Assembly (NCBI RefSeq): GCF_014982975.1
Contig: NZ_JADCKL010000002.1
Location: 421,253-485,252 of the forward strand
DNA length: 64,000 nucleotides
Reading direction: 5' to 3'
DNA from: Claveliimonas monacensis
GTDB taxonomy: Bacteria > Bacillota > Clostridia > Lachnospirales > Lachnospiraceae
This document shows positions 7,943-15,548 of the stretch, one piece after another. The notes below the pieces were generated by a model. That model did no database searches and was not told where the DNA came from. It saw only the letters and a program-made list of their open reading frames with translations. The translations under genes were made by a program, and so were the position numbers. The stretch's first letter is position 1. Every line of letters starts with the position of its first letter.

Positions 7943-8800
7943 CTACACAGCCGACACGATCACTGTCGCATACCCGGCTCTCTTCAGCCTCCGCTCCATA
8001 TCCACCGCCTCGTCCAGATTTCCATAGTTTCCCACCTGGACCCGCAGGAAACCATCGGAGTCATCGACGTACGCCGGAAAATCCTGTTCCAGCAGCTCAT
8101 TTCTCAGCCGCTCTGCATAAGACCGGTTGCGGAACGCGCCGGTTTGTACCCGATACTCCGGCACTGTCTGATTTTCAAACTCGTTGTCATTTTCATATAC
8201 CGTGTTCTGATCGCCTATACCGCCGCCGTTCACACCCATATCAGAGTCTGTCTCCTCCACAAGACCGTTTCTCTGCAGGACATCCAGTATTCCCTCCGCG
8301 ATGACCAGGGCAATGTCATCGAAATTCTGGTCAAACAGCATGTTGTCTGTGTCGGAGTTGATAAAACCGGCCTCCAGCAGCACCGCCGGCATCTGGGTCC
8401 TTTTCAGCACCACAAGATTGGGCCTTGCCTTCACCCCCAGATCCTCAAACCCAACCGCAGCCAGCCCCTCGGTCAGCGCCTCCGCGATCTCCAGCTTCAG
8501 CCCGGACAGGTCGTACACAAGGGCCTCCACCCCGGAAACCTCATTGTCCGTAGGGAACGAATTCCTGTGTATGGAGAGAAAGAGATCTGCCCCCGACTGG
8601 TTGGCCTCCATAGCTTTCTCGTAGGGCGTCTCGTACACATCCGTAGTCCTGGTGTACTCCACATCGATCCCCCGGTTCTGCAGGATCTCCCCAACAGCCA
8701 GGGCAAGCCGCAGCGTGTCGTCCTTTTCCTGCCGTCCGTTGTAGACTGCCCCCGGGTCCCTGCCCCCGTGTCCTGCGTCTATCATGATCGAATATGACAT
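7943..8800 (-). CDS. N-acetylmuramoyl-L-alanine amidase with SPOR domain (CwlC-like)
   Basis: A zinc amidase (Amidase_3) that cuts the bond between MurNAc and the peptide stem. The catalytic domain begins at once, MIDAGHGGRDPGAV, with the zinc ligands in GHGG, a Glu in GRQEKD and LFLSIHRNS, and continues to about residue 175. A linker of about 40 acidic residues leads to a C-terminal SPOR domain (RVQTGAFRNRSYAERL... FLRVQVGNY) that binds denuded glycan. The start is fixed by GGGAGGTG. There is no signal peptide, which is the situation in Bacillus CwlC, a mother-cell lysis amidase; a sporulation role is inferred from this. Confidence 0.9.
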   Translation of the reverse strand: MSYSIMIDAGHGGRDPGAVYNGRQEKDDTLRLALAVGEILQNRGIDVEYTRTTDVYETPYEKAMEANQSGADLFLSIHRNSFPTDNEVSGVEALVYDLSGLKLEIAEALTEGLAAVGFEDLGVKARPNLVVLKRTQMPAVLLEAGFINSDTDNMLFDQNFDDIALVIAEGILDVLQRNGLVEETDSDMGVNGGGIGDQNTVYENDNEFENQTVPEYRVQTGAFRNRSYAERLRNELLEQDFPAYVDDSDGFLRVQVGNYGNLDEAVDMERRLKRAGYATVIVSAV

Positions 8801-8908
8801 AAAAACACCTCCCACATATGCCTTTTTTGTTCCAGCATATGCAGGAGGTAAGTATTTTGCCACAGATAGATAGCTATAGCACAGCAGTCTCCACATTTCA
8901 ATGCGCTT

Positions 8909-9670
8909 CTATGCGATCACAAGGTGCACCTTCATCTCTCTGGCAATCGCCACATTTTCTTTTGAAACTTCCCGGTCTGTGATGATCGTGTCCACCCGGT
9001 CGATGGGACAGATGACGGACAGATAGCCGCCGCCGAACTTGCTGCTGTCAGCCAGCACATAGACCTCCTTTGAGGCTTTCAGGATGGCCCGCTTCACCTG
9101 CATCTGAGGCGTGGCAATGGACGTAAGGCCCGCCTCAAAATTGATGCCGTGGACTCCGATAAATCCTTTGTCCACATGGAAATGCTCCATGTTCTCCACA
9201 GCCGACTCTCCCATGCTGGCCGCCAGATGGCCGCCCACGTAGCCGCCGATCATGTACAGCTCCACATGTTCAATGCCCGCCAGCTCATTTCCCACAAGCA
9301 GGGAATTGGTAACTACCGCCACCCGCTTCTCCGGATGGCTCTTGATATGAAGGGCAAGATAAAAGCTGCTGGATGCATCGTCTATGATAATGGTGTCCCT
9401 GTCTTCTATATACTCATACGCCCGGGCGGCTATGGCTTTCTTGCGGTCCACATGGCGGTATATAGTCTCCGCTCTGTATTTCCGGGCCATATTCTGCTCC
9501 AGACTGACCGCGCCGCCATGAGTCCGCTTCAGAAGCCCCTCCGCGCTCATGCTCTTGATGTCATTGCGGATCGTCACCTCCGAACATCCCAGCTCTTTGC
9601 TCAGATCCGCCACCCGGACTTTCCCTTTCTCTTCCAGTTCACGCAATATTGCCTGCCTGCGCTCTTCCAT
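8909..9670 (-). CDS. DeoR/GlpR-family repressor
   Basis: A 253-aa sugar-phosphate-responsive regulator. The N-terminal winged helix is clear (VRVADLSKELGCSEVTIRND, then EGLLKRTHGGAV, the DeoR-family signature), and the C-terminal DeoRC domain binds the effector (IIIDDASSSFYLALHI, AVVTNSLLVGNEL, GFIGVHGINFEAGLT, VYVLADSSKFG). It lies at the end of the four-carbon acid-sugar gene cluster on the same strand, so the effector is probably a phosphorylated intermediate of that pathway. TTTCGTTT arrays at 13826-14000 and a similar TTTTTTCGTTT near 10330 are candidate operators. Confidence 0.93.
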   Translation of the reverse strand: MEERRQAILRELEEKGKVRVADLSKELGCSEVTIRNDIKSMSAEGLLKRTHGGAVSLEQNMARKYRAETIYRHVDRKKAIAARAYEYIEDRDTIIIDDASSSFYLALHIKSHPEKRVAVVTNSLLVGNELAGIEHVELYMIGGYVGGHLAASMGESAVENMEHFHVDKGFIGVHGINFEAGLTSIATPQMQVKRAILKASKEVYVLADSSKFGGGYLSVICPIDRVDTIITDREVSKENVAIAREMKVHLVIA

Positions 9671-9706
9671 CTCCTGTTCCCCCTTATACTGACAGCTGTT
9701 CCTCTC

Positions 9707-10213
9707 TTACTGAGTCAGCCTTACATTGTTCAGCCCGATATGTTGCACTACCATCTGCATGACCGGGACGAACCTGTCCCCAAAGGCTTCCTTGGGGATG
9801 ATAAACGCCCGCTCCTTCTCATAATAGATTCCGATGGTCTTGGGCGTTGTCACCGTACGCTGGATCTGACTCCACTCATACTTAGTCTCCTGCCCGTTCT
9901 GCACCACGATGATCCCATCCTCTTCAGAGAAAACGTACTCTCTTGGATCTCTGTACTCCGGATTGACTTCCATCTGTTTCCTGGCCCGGAATTTAAGCTG
10001 CAGCGGCGTGTAGGCCAGAACCACCACCCCCACGATCACGTACAGAACGAGCTGTCTGAATTCAATCTTTCCCACAAACTGCATAACGGCTCCCAGAATG
10101 ATCACGCACATACCCAGCATGTTTACAAGGAAGCCGGATCCCTTTGAAAATGTATGATATAAAAGGAAATCAAATAACTGTCCCTTTGTAAGCTGCACCT
10201 TTAGTTTTTCCAT
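9707..10213 (-). CDS. YcxB-like membrane protein
   Basis: A 168-aa protein with two adjacent transmembrane segments (residues about 30-45 and 52-70: LVNMLGMCVIILGAVMQFV and LVLYVIVGVVVLAY) followed by a soluble beta-rich domain of about 90 residues with GIIVVQNGQETKYEWSQI and AFIIPKEAFGDRF. This layout is that of the YcxB-like family, whose function is unknown. It sits between the permease and the DeoR gene on the same strand, and a T-rich TTTTTTCGTTT element precedes it. No role in sugar-acid metabolism can be shown beyond position. Confidence 0.7.
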   Translation of the reverse strand: MEKLKVQLTKGQLFDFLLYHTFSKGSGFLVNMLGMCVIILGAVMQFVGKIEFRQLVLYVIVGVVVLAYTPLQLKFRARKQMEVNPEYRDPREYVFSEEDGIIVVQNGQETKYEWSQIQRTVTTPKTIGIYYEKERAFIIPKEAFGDRFVPVMQMVVQHIGLNNVRLTQ

Positions 10214-10349
10214 AAGTAAATACTCCTTTTTCAGGTTCTAAGAAAGTCCTCTTAATATGCACAAGACTATTGTAGCATATCAGAGGACTTTTTTCACTTT
10301 TTGTAATGAATTATGTTCGATTTTTTTCGTTTAGTTTTGTTTCTGCTTA

Positions 10350-11408
10350 TTATTCTGCTGCCGGAGCCGGTACACTGGGATCTACTTTGTAGCGTGCCCA
10401 TCCTTCCGGTGAGTAGATACCAAGCTGTTTCTTCTGCATCAGTTTATCAAAGAAAGCTGTGATGAACGGGCAGAGGAACAGGGTTACAACAGAAGCTGTC
10501 GCACACTGTGCTGTAGCCATGTCCACGTACTGAGCCATTGTCGGGTCTGCCTCGCCAACTGCTGCCGGTGTCATGGCAGAGTTCAGAGCTGTTGTACCGA
10601 TAGCAGCGCCCATGGCGTTTCTCTCTTTCTTCGGCAGTAACAGGTTGTTTGTGAAGAAGAAGATCACTGCTGTAGCTGCGGATACAAGGCCAAGGATAAT
10701 GCCGGCCGCGCCCGCTGTGATGATCGTGTTGACATCTGTCTTCGCTCCGATGGAGATCGTCATGAAGAATGTAACGATCGGCTGAGCTGTCGCACATGCT
10801 TTTCTGAAGCCGGCGTCAAGGTTACCCCAGATGAAACCGATAAGCAGCGGTACAAGCACTGCGATCAGGGAGTCGATCGGGATAGATGCCAGTCCTGTGG
10901 CTCCCAGGGCGATCAGTGTGAAGAACGGACCGTCGTTCAGGGACAAGATGGAGATGGCTCCTGTGTCTGTCGCATTACCGAACTGTGCGGACAGGGAGAT
11001 GTAAAGGGAGCCGTTTGAGTTCGTGATGGTTGCGATCCATACGAACGGCGCGATCCCAAGGAATCCTTCCGGCCCGCAGATAGCGCCTACCGCAAGTCCG
11101 ATGACAACGCCCAGAAGGAACTTGGTAGCTGTCAGCGTCACACCTTTGTAGAGAGGCATACCCACCTGCTTGATGTTGATGGCTGATCCGCAGACGATCA
11201 GGAAAAATCCCATCATACAGGAGTTTCCATCATAGAACAGGGCCGTCACATAGCCGCCGATCTGATATGCCTGCGGGAAAAATGTGGCGATAAGAACCGC
11301 CAGAACCAGGGGAATGATAACCAGTCCGCCCGGCAGGGCTTTCATTTTATTCAGCAGATCGAGGTCTGTCTGCTTTTTTACTTCTTTTTTCTCTGTGTTT
11401 TCACTCAT
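10350..11408 (-). CDS. KdgT-family sugar-acid permease
   Basis: A 352-aa polytopic membrane protein of the 2-keto-3-deoxygluconate transporter family, with about ten hydrophobic segments from residue 25 onward, and signature stretches MKALPGGLVIIPLVLAVL, TITNSNGSLYISL, SILSLNDGPFFTLIALG and NPxxG-like loops. Members import sugar acids with protons or sodium. Next to a four-carbon acid kinase and PdxA2, the substrate is probably D-threonate or D-erythronate rather than KDG; this is inferred. The C-terminal tail (VDPSVPAPAAE) is cytosolic and disordered. Confidence 0.9.
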   Translation of the reverse strand: MSENTEKKEVKKQTDLDLLNKMKALPGGLVIIPLVLAVLIATFFPQAYQIGGYVTALFYDGNSCMMGFFLIVCGSAINIKQVGMPLYKGVTLTATKFLLGVVIGLAVGAICGPEGFLGIAPFVWIATITNSNGSLYISLSAQFGNATDTGAISILSLNDGPFFTLIALGATGLASIPIDSLIAVLVPLLIGFIWGNLDAGFRKACATAQPIVTFFMTISIGAKTDVNTIITAGAAGIILGLVSAATAVIFFFTNNLLLPKKERNAMGAAIGTTALNSAMTPAAVGEADPTMAQYVDMATAQCATASVVTLFLCPFITAFFDKLMQKKQLGIYSPEGWARYKVDPSVPAPAAE

Positions 11409-11450
11409 TTTTGCACTTCCTCCAAACCTTACTTCATACTTTTCAGTTTC

Positions 11451-12794
11451 CTACTTTCTGGCCGACTCTCTGAAAAGACGCTCCACGATATCGCATGCCG
11501 TGTTGTCATTTCCGGTAAGTCCGCCCTTCCCTACGATCGGAAGCCCGTCATAGCTTCCCACAAGTCTTCCTATGTCAGTCTGAGGGATCACATAATCCAT
11601 TACTTCTATGCACTCTACACCAAGCTGGTAACACACATTCACCATGGTGTCGCCACCCGTTGTATAAAGTCCCGCAATTTTTTCTCTTCCACAACTCTCA
11701 AGGAGCTGAGAGATAATAGTTCCAAGCCCCGCGTTGATCCTGTTGGCACTCATGCCGCCTGCATAGTGGCGTTTGTTGTCCTCCTCATCCAGGTTGAGAA
11801 GTTCCCCGTGAAGAGCTGTCTCAAAGAGGATTGCTCTTGGAGGATTGTCTGATTTCAGCAGGTCTTCTGCAATATGTACAGCCCGAAACGCCTCGTCCAG
11901 CGCCGTGTCTCCTCCTTCGATAAACTTGACAGGATCCACGCTGATGCGCACATGCCTGGGATCCTGGCAGAGCACCTCCATCTGCTTCTTGGTGACAGGA
12001 GTGGCACTTCCCGCAGCAATGAGCACGGTCTTTCCGTTCTCGTCCGCCTCCGGCGGAAGGTTTGGTTCTTCCTCCTGGATCAGATTTCTATAGTAAGCAA
12101 GCTTTGAAGTGAACGGGCCCGGGTCTACCGCAACCACATTCCATTTCAGCTCGATACATGCCTTGGCGATCTCTTCTACGTCCTCAATGGTGATCCCGTC
12201 CACGACAATGACCTCGCCGCCCGCGTCTCTGGCCTCCTTCAGGGCATCCCGGATGGCCTCCTCGCCCTGGAGCACTTTATCCAGAGTGACCAGCTTCACC
12301 TGTCTTCTCGTCTGTCCCTCAAGAAGCCTTGGGATATAGTTCTCTCTCACAGGTGTGCGCACATCCTGCGCCACCGGTGTGTTGATCAGAGCTACACCGT
12401 CGATGACAGAGTAGCCGCCTACCAGAATACGTCTGGACTGGGGCATGGCCGGAACGACAACTGCCACGCAGTCATCCCCCACCTGGTCCATCATGGCATC
12501 GATCTCAACGCCCACGCCTCCGCGCAGTGTCGTATCAATTCTCTTGGAAAAATACTGTACGCCCATGCGCTTCAGTGCACATGTAGCTGATTTTACTTTT
12601 TCATACGCCTCATTGGCCGGAAGCGCACGGCTGTTGCTGCTGATCAGGATGGCGTCCAGCTCATCCACGCCCTCTCCTTTTTCCGCTGCTTCCTCGTTAA
12701 AAAATACCGCTGTCCTTGCTTTTGACCTTGCAAGAAGTACACCTGTCGTTGTCGCGCCTGTCAGGTCGTCCGCCACCGCTCCGATTAATGGCAT
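11451..12794 (-). CDS. dtnK: Four-carbon acid sugar kinase (DUF1537; threonate/erythronate kinase)
   Basis: A 447-aa two-domain kinase of the DUF1537 family. The N-terminal substrate domain starts MPLIGAVADDLTGATTTG (the conserved ADDLTGA loop) with KRIDTTLRGGVGVEID; the C-terminal nucleotide domain has LIAAGSATPVTKKQ, a GLYTTGGDTMVNVC loop and PIVGKGGLTGND at the end. It phosphorylates D-threonate or D-erythronate at the 4 position. The gene ends two bases before pdxA2 begins, and PdxA2 is the next enzyme, which supports the D-threonate branch (DtnK) over the OtnK branch; the substrate assignment is inferred. Confidence 0.87.
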   Translation of the reverse strand: MPLIGAVADDLTGATTTGVLLARSKARTAVFFNEEAAEKGEGVDELDAILISSNSRALPANEAYEKVKSATCALKRMGVQYFSKRIDTTLRGGVGVEIDAMMDQVGDDCVAVVVPAMPQSRRILVGGYSVIDGVALINTPVAQDVRTPVRENYIPRLLEGQTRRQVKLVTLDKVLQGEEAIRDALKEARDAGGEVIVVDGITIEDVEEIAKACIELKWNVVAVDPGPFTSKLAYYRNLIQEEEPNLPPEADENGKTVLIAAGSATPVTKKQMEVLCQDPRHVRISVDPVKFIEGGDTALDEAFRAVHIAEDLLKSDNPPRAILFETALHGELLNLDEEDNKRHYAGGMSANRINAGLGTIISQLLESCGREKIAGLYTTGGDTMVNVCYQLGVECIEVMDYVIPQTDIGRLVGSYDGLPIVGKGGLTGNDNTACDIVERLFRESARK

Positions 12795-12796
12795 TT

Positions 12797-13813
12797 CTAT
12801 TCTCCCCTTTCATGCTGCTTTGCCGCATACTCTGCTACTACCTTTGTGGATTCAATCAGGCTGACGCAGCCTGCGATTCCTTTTCCTGCAATGTCAAAGG
12901 CTGTTCCGTGGTCCACAGAACTTCTGATGAAAGGAAGTCCGAAAGTCAGGGTAACTGACTTCTCAAAATCCAGTGTCTTGCAGGCGATATGTCCCTGGTC
13001 ATGGTAGAGAGACAGGATCGCATCGTACTTGCCGGATTTTCCGATGTGGAACACAGAGTCTGCCGGGCAGGGTCCTACACAGTTGATTCCTCTTTCTTTG
13101 GCAGCCTCCACAGCCGGTCCGATATCTGTAAGCTCCTCTGTTCCGAAAAGTCCGTGGTCTCCATTGTGGGGATTCAGTCCCGCAACTGCGATCAGCGGAT
13201 TTTCAATGCCGACTTTTCTCAGCTCTTTGTCAATATTTACAACATTCTCAAGGATCACGTCCTTTGTAGCGTAGTGGCACGCGTCAACCAGTGACATGTG
13301 GCGGCTTACGAAGAAGACGCGCAGCTTGTGGCAGGAGAACATGGTCAGGGCATACGGTGAATTGGTGGCATGCTGATAGATCTCTGTGTGTCCCGGCTCT
13401 TTTACACCCACCAGCTTGATGGCTCCTTTATGGATCGGGGAAGTGGATACTGCATCGATCTTCTTAGCCATTCCAAGCTCAATGGATTTCATGATCCAGT
13501 CAATGGCCATCTGTCCGGCCAGCTTCTGCTCTTTTCCCCACTCGATGGAGTCTGTGTCATAGTCTCCGGTCTCCAGGATATCAATGACTCCGTACTCGTA
13601 CTTTGCCTCGGAGGGATCGCTGATCTGGTTGTACTTCAGCTCTTTTCCGAGAACCTTTGCAGCTCTCTCCATGATCGCCTGGCTTCCGATTACAAAAGGC
13701 CGGCAGCATTCATGTATTTCCTTGTCCAGCATCGTGCCGACAACGATCTCCGGTCCAATGCCCGCCGGATCCCCCATTGTAATTGCCGTTACAGGTCTGA
13801 ATTTTTCGCTCAT
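12797..13813 (-). CDS. pdxA2: PdxA2-type 4-phospho-threonate/erythronate dehydrogenase
   Basis: A 338-aa member of the PdxA family. It opens AITMGDPAGIGPEIV, has GHTEIYQHAT, AVAGLNPHNGDHGLFG with metal-binding His, and LSLYHDQGHIACK with a second metal ligand, followed by GLPFIRSSVDHGTAFDIAGKG. True PdxA acts in pyridoxal phosphate synthesis; PdxA2 paralogues oxidise and decarboxylate D-threonate- or D-erythronate-4-phosphate to dihydroxyacetone phosphate. Linkage with a DUF1537 kinase and a sugar-acid permease, and no other vitamin B6 gene nearby, favours PdxA2. It is the first gene of the minus-strand operon. Confidence 0.88.
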   Translation of the reverse strand: MSEKFRPVTAITMGDPAGIGPEIVVGTMLDKEIHECCRPFVIGSQAIMERAAKVLGKELKYNQISDPSEAKYEYGVIDILETGDYDTDSIEWGKEQKLAGQMAIDWIMKSIELGMAKKIDAVSTSPIHKGAIKLVGVKEPGHTEIYQHATNSPYALTMFSCHKLRVFFVSRHMSLVDACHYATKDVILENVVNIDKELRKVGIENPLIAVAGLNPHNGDHGLFGTEELTDIGPAVEAAKERGINCVGPCPADSVFHIGKSGKYDAILSLYHDQGHIACKTLDFEKSVTLTFGLPFIRSSVDHGTAFDIAGKGIAGCVSLIESTKVVAEYAAKQHERGE

Positions 13814-13825
13814 TTTTTCTCTTCC

Positions 13826-14028
13826 TTTCGTTTCGGTTTCGATTGTCTTTTCTTTTATGGCTTCATTTTATTACTTTCACTTTTCCTTTTCAACTCCTTT
13901 TTGTAATTTCAGTACATTTATATATTTTCCATTTCTCATTTTTGTGCATATCTAACACGATTTTTTCCTCTCTTTTTCGTTTTCTTTCGTTTTTTCGTTT
14001 TGTTATTTTTTTGACATTTTTACGAAAG
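13826..14028. promoter_or_regulatory. Divergent control region with TTTCGTTT repeat arrays
   Basis: The 324-base gap between pdxA2 and the isomerase gene is very AT-rich and holds TTTCGTTTCGGTTTCG (13826-13841), three close TTTCGTTT copies (about 13975, 13985 and 13993, cytosines 8-10 bases apart) and one inverted copy ACGAAAG (14022-14028). Tandem TTTCGTTT boxes are typical operators for DeoR-family repressors, and the cluster encodes one. This is a strong candidate for joint control of both transcripts; binding is inferred. Confidence 0.6.
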
Positions 14029-14035
14029 ATATATA

Positions 14036-14064
14036 TTGCTCTTTTCTTGCATTTCATTTATAAT
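14036..14064 (+). promoter_or_regulatory. Sigma-A type promoter for the isomerase gene
   Basis: TTGCTC (14036-14041), a 17-base spacer and a perfect TATAAT (14059-14064) stand 74 bases before the ATG. It lies immediately downstream of the TTTCGTTT array, as expected for a repressed promoter. Confidence 0.55.
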
Positions 14065-14137
14065 AAACCCAGAAAGAAAAAGGCCCGGAAAGGCAGATTT
14101 TTTTGCGGAACCCGCGGAAAAGGAAAGGATGTAGGAA

Positions 14138-14929
14138 ATGAAAAAGAAACTGTATTTCGGAAGCAATCTAAAGATGTACAAAAATATCCAGGACACAGTG
14201 AAATATCTGCAGGATCTGGTCTCCCTCACAAAGGATATCAGCAGGGAGGAGATGGAGCTGTTTATCATCCCCTCCTACACCACTCTGGAGAGCGCCACAA
14301 AAAATGTAGACCGCTCTTACGTCAAACTTGGAGCCCAGAACATGTGCTGGGAAGATGAAGGACAGTTCACCGGCGAGATCTCTCCTCTGATGCTGAAGGA
14401 GCTGGGTCTTGACCTTGTTATGATCGGACACTCTGAGAGGCGTCACGTCTTCGGCGAGACAGATGCAGAAGAAAACCGGAAAGTGAAGGCCGGTCTGAAA
14501 CATGGCTTCACAACTCTCCTTTGCATCGGCGAGACCGCTGAGGAGAAAAACTTCGGCATCAGCCCGGAGGTGCTGCGCACCCAGCTGAAGGTCGGTTTCC
14601 ACGACGTACCCGTCTCAGAAGTGCCCCATATCTGGGTAGCCTATGAGCCGGTGTGGTCTATCGGCGTGAACGGAACGCCCGCTTCCCCGGACTATGCAGA
14701 AGAGATGCACAAAGTCATCAAAGAGTGCCTTCTCGAGATCTTCGGCGACGCAGGCGCAGACATTCCTGTCCTCTACGGCGGCAGTGTCAACCCGGGCAAC
14801 GCCAACGAGCTTATCGTGCAGCCTTCCATCGACGGACTGTTTACCGGTCGTGCAGCATGGCAGGCAGACAAGTTTGACAAGCTGATCCGGGATGCCATGA
14901 AGACATACAAAGAGAAATACGGGGAGTAG
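14138..14929 (+). CDS. Triose-phosphate isomerase family protein (probable TpiA2-type)
   Basis: A 263-aa TIM-barrel with all catalytic residues: Asn and Lys in GSNLKMY (residues 8-14), His in MIGHSERRHVFGE, Glu in VAYEPVWSIG and the phosphate loop LYGGSVNPGNANEL. The first motif differs from the canonical GNWKMN and the protein is longer than usual by about ten residues, which points to the tetrulose-phosphate or second isomerase class (TpiA2/EryH-like) rather than the glycolytic enzyme. Divergent from the PdxA2 operon, it would convert dihydroxyacetone phosphate from that pathway, or an erythrulose phosphate. Ribosome site AAAGGA. Confidence 0.85.
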   Translation: MKKKLYFGSNLKMYKNIQDTVKYLQDLVSLTKDISREEMELFIIPSYTTLESATKNVDRSYVKLGAQNMCWEDEGQFTGEISPLMLKELGLDLVMIGHSERRHVFGETDAEENRKVKAGLKHGFTTLLCIGETAEEKNFGISPEVLRTQLKVGFHDVPVSEVPHIWVAYEPVWSIGVNGTPASPDYAEEMHKVIKECLLEIFGDAGADIPVLYGGSVNPGNANELIVQPSIDGLFTGRAAWQADKFDKLIRDAMKTYKEKYGE

Positions 14930-14952
14930 AGAAGTCCCCGGATATAGAATAA

Positions 14953-14999
14953 AAAAACGACAGGGACAGACTATTTTCACGTCTGCCCCTGCCGTTTTT
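14953..14999. terminator. Bidirectional terminator
   Basis: AAAAACGACAGGGACAGAC (14953-14971) pairs with GTCTGCCCCTGCCGTTTTT (14981-14999) with two G-T pairs. It separates the convergent isomerase and GH43 genes and has T-runs on both strands. Confidence 0.88.
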
Positions 15000-15004
15000 C
15001 CTTT

Positions 15005-15532
15005 TCAGACTTTCCTGTATTTGATCTCAGATACAACAGCCTGACCGCTTCCCCGTGCGAACACACCTGGCCTGACGGACAGGAAACCGTCATAGGCATT
15101 TGTATTCTGAGGTTCCAGATCTATGGAAAGTCCGTCCGCCGCAAGGGGGACAATATGTCCGCCGGACAGAAGGAGGTATCTTTTCCCCTCCTCGTCTGTC
15201 ACATGTCCCGGATCGATATATCCCACCTTCAGATCGATCGGTTCTGACCAGGGTCCCTGTATGTGTTCCGACCAGATCACCCAGTTTGTCCCTGCTCCCG
15301 AAAAATATATGTAATACTTATTATCTTTATATTTAAAGAAATCCGGCGCCCATATCTCCTTGCCTTCAAAATCCTTCACAGCGTATGTCTCCATCTTCCA
15401 GTTCACCAGATCCGTCGAACTGCAGATGGGAAGTCCCGGGTAATAAGGCCCGCTTGAATATGTCAGGTAAAATGTATCTCCCTCCCGGAACACCGCCGGG
15501 TCCGGGCAGTCACCGTCCAGTATCTTGATCAT
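15005..15532 (-). pseudogene. Collapsed glycoside hydrolase family 43 gene
   Basis: The frame starts well (AGGAGG, ATG 15532) and encodes the first blades of a five-bladed GH43 beta-propeller: GDCPDPAVFREGDTFYLTYS with the catalytic base Asp, APDFFKYKDNKYYIYFSG, then GYIDPGHVTDEEGKRYLL. After about residue 145 it jumps to a C-terminal-type tail and stops at 175 aa, where GH43 enzymes need 300-500. The part with the catalytic Glu is absent, so an internal deletion is likely and activity (arabinofuranosidase or xylosidase) is improbable. It follows the MoxR gene by 16 bases. Confidence 0.7.
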
Positions 15533-15548
15533 TCTTTTTCCTCCTCTC

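Noticed and set aside
8814..8840. ATATGC...GCATAT inverted repeat before the amidase as a sporulation promoter
   Set aside because: The -10-like half abuts the ribosome site, leaving no room for a leader, so it cannot be the promoter.
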